64,000 bases of DNA from Streptomyces sp. CB02980 (GTDB taxonomy: Bacteria; Actinomycetota; Actinomycetes; Streptomycetales; Streptomycetaceae). The stretch is taken from positions 216,392-280,391 of the forward strand of contig NZ_JACSCH020000004.1 in NCBI RefSeq assembly GCF_014451325.2. The letters are read 5' to 3'. A model generated the notes under the pieces. It saw nothing but the letters and a program-made list of their open reading frames with translations. It did not search any database and was not told where the DNA came from. Below, piece after piece: positions 61,692-64,000 of the stretch. Positions within the stretch are counted from its first letter, which is position 1; every line of letters starts with the position of its first letter. A program made the translations under genes and the position numbers.

Positions 61692-62063
61692 GTGCAACTC
61701 GAAGCGCACGCCCCGTCCGTACCGCCTTCCGAATCGATCGCCCAGCCCGGCCGCCCCACGGAGGACCCCACTTTGACCCCCCTCAGCACGCTCACCGCGC
61801 TCGACGACGCCATCGAGAACCTCGGCGTCCCCGTCCCCTGTCGCGCCTACGACCCGGAGGTCTTCTTCGCGGAGTCCCCGGCCGACGTCGAGTACGCGAA
61901 GTCCCTCTGCCGGACCTGCCCGCTCGTGGCCGCCTGCCTCGCCGGCGCCCAGGAGCGGCGCGAGCCGTGGGGCGTCTGGGGCGGCGAGCTCTTCGTCCAG
62001 GGCGTGGTCGTTGCCCGCAAGCGGCCCCGTGGCCGTCCGCGCAAGAACCCGGTCGCGGCATGA
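61692..62063 (+). CDS. wblC: WblC (WhiB7-type) antibiotic-resistance transcription factor
   Basis: A 123-residue Wbl protein. Fe-S ligands are Cys in PVPCRAYDPEVFF and CRTCPLVAAC; WGVWGGE is the sigma-factor-contacting turn, and RKRPRGRPRKNP is the C-terminal AT-hook that distinguishes WhiB7/WblC from other Wbl proteins. It binds the vegetative sigma factor and activates resistance genes when ribosome-targeting drugs are present. GTG at 61692 follows GAGGAAAG and gives the length expected for Streptomyces WblC. Control is by autoactivation and by the leader attenuator. Confidence 0.96.
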   Translation: MQLEAHAPSVPPSESIAQPGRPTEDPTLTPLSTLTALDDAIENLGVPVPCRAYDPEVFFAESPADVEYAKSLCRTCPLVAACLAGAQERREPWGVWGGELFVQGVVVARKRPRGRPRKNPVAA

Positions 62064-62383
62064 GCGCCACCGGAACCATCGACCGCCCCCTCACGCACGA
62101 TCCCCAGAAGCAGGCCCCGATGACCTCTTCCACCAGCGAGCCCGCCGGCTCCGCGACCCCAGTCTTCTTCCCCTCCGCCGCGCCCACCGCGCGTCAGAAC
62201 AGGACCCGTGAAATGCAACTCGCCCCAGAAGCCCTCGCCCGTGCCCATATGCACGAGCGTCACCGTGAGGCCGACGCGGAACGCCAGGCCGTGCGCCTGG
62301 TCGCCGCCCGACGCATGCAGCGCCGCGCCGAGCGCGTCTCGCTGCGCGCCCGCCGCGCGCTGGCCATGGCCGTCATGAACTGA
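62060..62383 (+). CDS. Hypothetical basic protein translationally coupled to wblC
   Basis: A 107-residue protein whose ATG overlaps the wblC stop (ATGA at 62060-62063). The N-terminal half is disordered (Ser/Thr/Pro/Ala). The C-terminal half is a long, very basic helix: HMHERHREADAERQAVRLV, AARRMQRRAERVSLRARRAL. Such a composition suits RNA or ribosome binding, but no family is recognised. A second start at ATG 62213 would give only the helical part. Whatever its role, it should be made whenever WblC is made. A 16-bp terminator follows. Confidence 0.65.
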   Translation: MSATGTIDRPLTHDPQKQAPMTSSTSEPAGSATPVFFPSAAPTARQNRTREMQLAPEALARAHMHERHREADAERQAVRLVAARRMQRRAERVSLRARRALAMAVMN

Positions 62384-62425
62384 CGACCGCCATGCACTGA
62401 TCAACCCGCGCCCCCAGGGGCGCCC

Positions 62426-62461
62426 CCGCGGGGGCCGGTCCGAACGGACCGGCCCCCGCGG
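62426..62461 (+). terminator. Terminator of the wblC operon
   Basis: Perfect 16-bp stem (62426-62441 with 62446-62461) with loop GAAC lies 42 nt after the coupled gene. Confidence 0.85.
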
Positions 62462-62506
62462 TGCGTTGTCGGGTCCCCGGCGCTTCGTCGGGTTATCGTC
62501 ACGAGG

Positions 62507-62689
62507 GTGAACGACGCCCGTACCCCCGAGGGGCCCCTCGTCTGCGCGCGCTGCGGCAAGACGGCCGACACCCTGCCGCTGACCTGGACCTGTTCGGTGG
62601 AGAACGGCCGGCGCAGCTACTTCTGCGAGGACTGCGCCCGCGCCAACATCCGTGCGATCGAAGGCCGCCTCGACTCCTCCTGGTGGTGA
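62507..62689 (+). CDS. Small zinc-ribbon protein
   Basis: A 60-residue protein with LVCARCGKTADTLP and YFCEDCARANIRAIE, two CxxC pairs that form a zinc ribbon, and a Trp-rich end (SSWW). GTG at 62507 lies 7 nt after a TATCGT -10-like box, so it may be leaderless, although GAGG is also present. It ends 5 nt before the convergent ABC1 kinase. Function is unknown; nucleic-acid or protein binding is usual for such ribbons. Confidence 0.8.
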   Translation: MNDARTPEGPLVCARCGKTADTLPLTWTCSVENGRRSYFCEDCARANIRAIEGRLDSSWW

Positions 62690-62694
62690 CCCCG

Positions 62695-64000
62695 TCAGTC
62701 CGAGGCGGCCGCCACGAAGCCCGGCAGCCACTCCTCCAGCTCGGCCCGCAGGCGCACCGTCGCGTTCAGCTGGCACAACACCCCGATGGTGCTCAGCGTC
62801 ACCCGGTGTATCAGCAGGTACGAGGGCGGCAGGTTGAGCTGCTTGCCCAACTGGTGGGCGGGGGAGCGCGGGTCGGCGATGCGGGCCGCCTGGGTGCGCA
62901 TCCAGCCGCGGGTGAAGAGGAAGGACTCCGCCTCCGCCGGTTCGATGATCGGCAGCAGGTACTCCAGGACCGCGTCGGGGTCGAGCGCCACGGACTTCTT
63001 GACGAAGCCGTCCGCCCGCAGCAGCTCGTAGACGGTCTCGGCCTCACCTTCCAGCGTCATCCGCAGACAGGTGCCGATCGTCTCCGGCAGCCCGCCCGGC
63101 AGCCGGTCCACCGTGCCGAAGTCGAGCACCCCGAGCCGCCAGCCCTCCGGTCCCTCGTCCTCGCCGGCACCCGGCAGCAGCCGGAAGTTCCCCGGGTGCG
63201 GATCGGCGTGCAGCAGACCGGTGCGCGCGGGGCCCGAGAAGAGGAAGCGGGCCAGGAGCTGGCCCGCCCGGTCCCGCTGCTCCGCCGTACCGTCCGCGAT
63301 CACCTCCGCGAGCGGGATGCCGTCCATCCACTCGGTCACCAGGACCTGATCCGCCCGGTGCACCACCGCCGGCACCAGTACGTCGGGGTCGTCCGCGAAC
63401 TCCTCCGCGTGCTTCTGCTGGGCCGCCGCCTCCAGGGCGTAGTCCAGCTCCTCCGAGACCCGGTCCCGCATCTCGGTGATCAGCGGCTTGATGTCCATCC
63501 CCGGGATCAGCGGGCCGAGCAGCCGGGCGAACCGGCTCAGCTGCGTCAGGTCCGAGAGCAGTGCCTCCCCGGCGCCCGGGTACTGCACCTTCACCGCGAC
63601 CTCGCGCCCGTCGTGCCACACGGCCCGGTGCACCTGCCCGATCGACGCGGCCGCCGCCGGCTTCTCCTCGAACTCCAGGAACAGCTCCCGCCACTCCGTG
63701 CCCAGCCGCTCCTCGAGGACGGCGTGCACGGTGCGCGTCGGCATCGGCGGCGCCGCGTCCTGAAGCTTCGTCAGGGCCGCCCGGTAGGGCCCGGCCACCT
63801 CCTCGGGAAGGGCCGACTCGAAGACGGACAGCGCCTGCCCGAACTTCATGGCCCCGCCCTTGAGCTCACCGAGCACCTTGAACAGCTGCTCGGCCGTGCG
63901 CTGCTGGAGCTCGCGGGCGACGAGCTCCGCCGATCTCCCGCCGATCCGCTTGCCCAGGCCCCAGGTGGCCCGGCCCGCGAAGCCGAGCGGCAACGCCGCC
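62695..64000 (-). CDS. ABC1/AarF/UbiB family atypical kinase, 5' end outside the window
   Basis: The visible 435 residues have the family hallmarks: LKGGAMKFGQALS (the KxGQ motif), AAAASIGQVHRAVW (the A-rich loop that replaces the Gly loop), VAVKVQYPG with the lysine, EELDYALEAAAQ, HADPHPGNF (catalytic loop) and LDFGTVDRLP. Unlike the UbiB quinone regulators no C-terminal membrane pair is visible. The gene extends past 64000. In M. tuberculosis the orthologous gene Rv3197 lies beside whiB7 and has been linked to macrolide resistance, so proximity to wblC is probably meaningful. Confidence 0.9.
   Translation of the reverse strand, partial: AALPLGFAGRATWGLGKRIGGRSAELVARELQQRTAEQLFKVLGELKGGAMKFGQALSVFESALPEEVAGPYRAALTKLQDAAPPMPTRTVHAVLEERLGTEWRELFLEFEEKPAAAASIGQVHRAVWHDGREVAVKVQYPGAGEALLSDLTQLSRFARLLGPLIPGMDIKPLITEMRDRVSEELDYALEAAAQQKHAEEFADDPDVLVPAVVHRADQVLVTEWMDGIPLAEVIADGTAEQRDRAGQLLARFLFSGPARTGLLHADPHPGNFRLLPGAGEDEGPEGWRLGVLDFGTVDRLPGGLPETIGTCLRMTLEGEAETVYELLRADGFVKKSVALDPDAVLEYLLPIIEPAEAESFLFTRGWMRTQAARIADPRSPAHQLGKQLNLPPSYLLIHRVTLSTIGVLCQLNATVRLRAELEEWLPGFVAAASD

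Noticed and set aside
1..64000. tRNA, rRNA, insertion sequences or prophage genes.
   Set aside because: No tRNA cloverleaf, transposase, integrase or phage structural motif was found on reading both strands.

Overview
The window is a stretch of high-GC actinomycete chromosome, almost certainly Streptomyces. Codon third positions are nearly all G or C, GTG starts and ATGA/GTGA overlaps are frequent, and it holds actinobacterial markers: DUF3117, DUF3107, a TatB-linked sigma factor/HtrA operon, mycoredoxin, AdnA/AdnB, and a WblC that matches the Streptomyces protein from its first residues to its AT-hook. I see no rRNA, tRNA, CRISPR array, insertion sequence or prophage. It looks like conserved core genome. 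Two blocks have the same gene order as Mycobacterium tuberculosis: O-methyltransferase / sigE-rseA-htrA-tatB / mrp / DUF1003 / MgtE-CBS, and AdnA-AdnB / nudC / mycoredoxin / uvrD2 / whiB7 / ABC1 kinase.

Layout. 1-12.9 kb: a partial enoyl-CoA hydratase, DUF3117, the envelope-stress block (ECF sigma factor, anti-sigma factor, HtrA, TatB), Mrp (Fe-S loading), magnesium-related proteins (MgtE-CBS, CorA) and an LppX-like lipoprotein. 13-28.6 kb: housekeeping and hypothetical genes, including a SUFU-domain protein, an MFS exporter, a PHP phosphoesterase, MarC, a NYN nuclease, two alpha/beta hydrolases, a DEAD-box helicase with a long repetitive tail, a ferritin-like protein, DUF3107, a TetR regulator and a DUF3152 metalloprotease-like protein. 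28.6-34.4 kb: a family-5 peptide ABC transporter operon behind a leaderless 31-codon leader peptide and an intrinsic terminator. 34.5-39.8 kb: a tightly packed glycan locus (DUF3492/PelF-like glycosyltransferase, polytopic membrane protein, sugar-nucleotide epimerase, spherulin-4-like glycosidase). 39.9-47.2 kb: MoeZ, two tandem secreted SGNH-unrelated alpha/beta peptidases, and a large MprF/flippase-like membrane protein fused to a degenerate kinase domain.

47.2-64 kb: a DNA-repair and stress block. It holds an alkyltransferase-like protein, AdnA, an LppX-like secreted protein, AdnB, an M20 dipeptidase, NudC, mycoredoxin, UvrD2, the wblC leader with its attenuator, WblC, a translationally coupled 107-residue protein, a zinc ribbon and an ABC1 kinase cut by the window end.

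Regulatory signals tie the block together. The alkyltransferase-like gene and adnB both have a sequence matching the RecA-NDp/PafBC DNA-damage promoter. Mycoredoxin and the ECF sigma operon both have sigma-R-type promoters (GGGAAY-N18-GTT). wblC has an AT-rich autoregulation-type promoter followed by a leader ORF and terminator. At least nine genes start 6-7 nt after a -10 box and so are probably translated from leaderless mRNAs.
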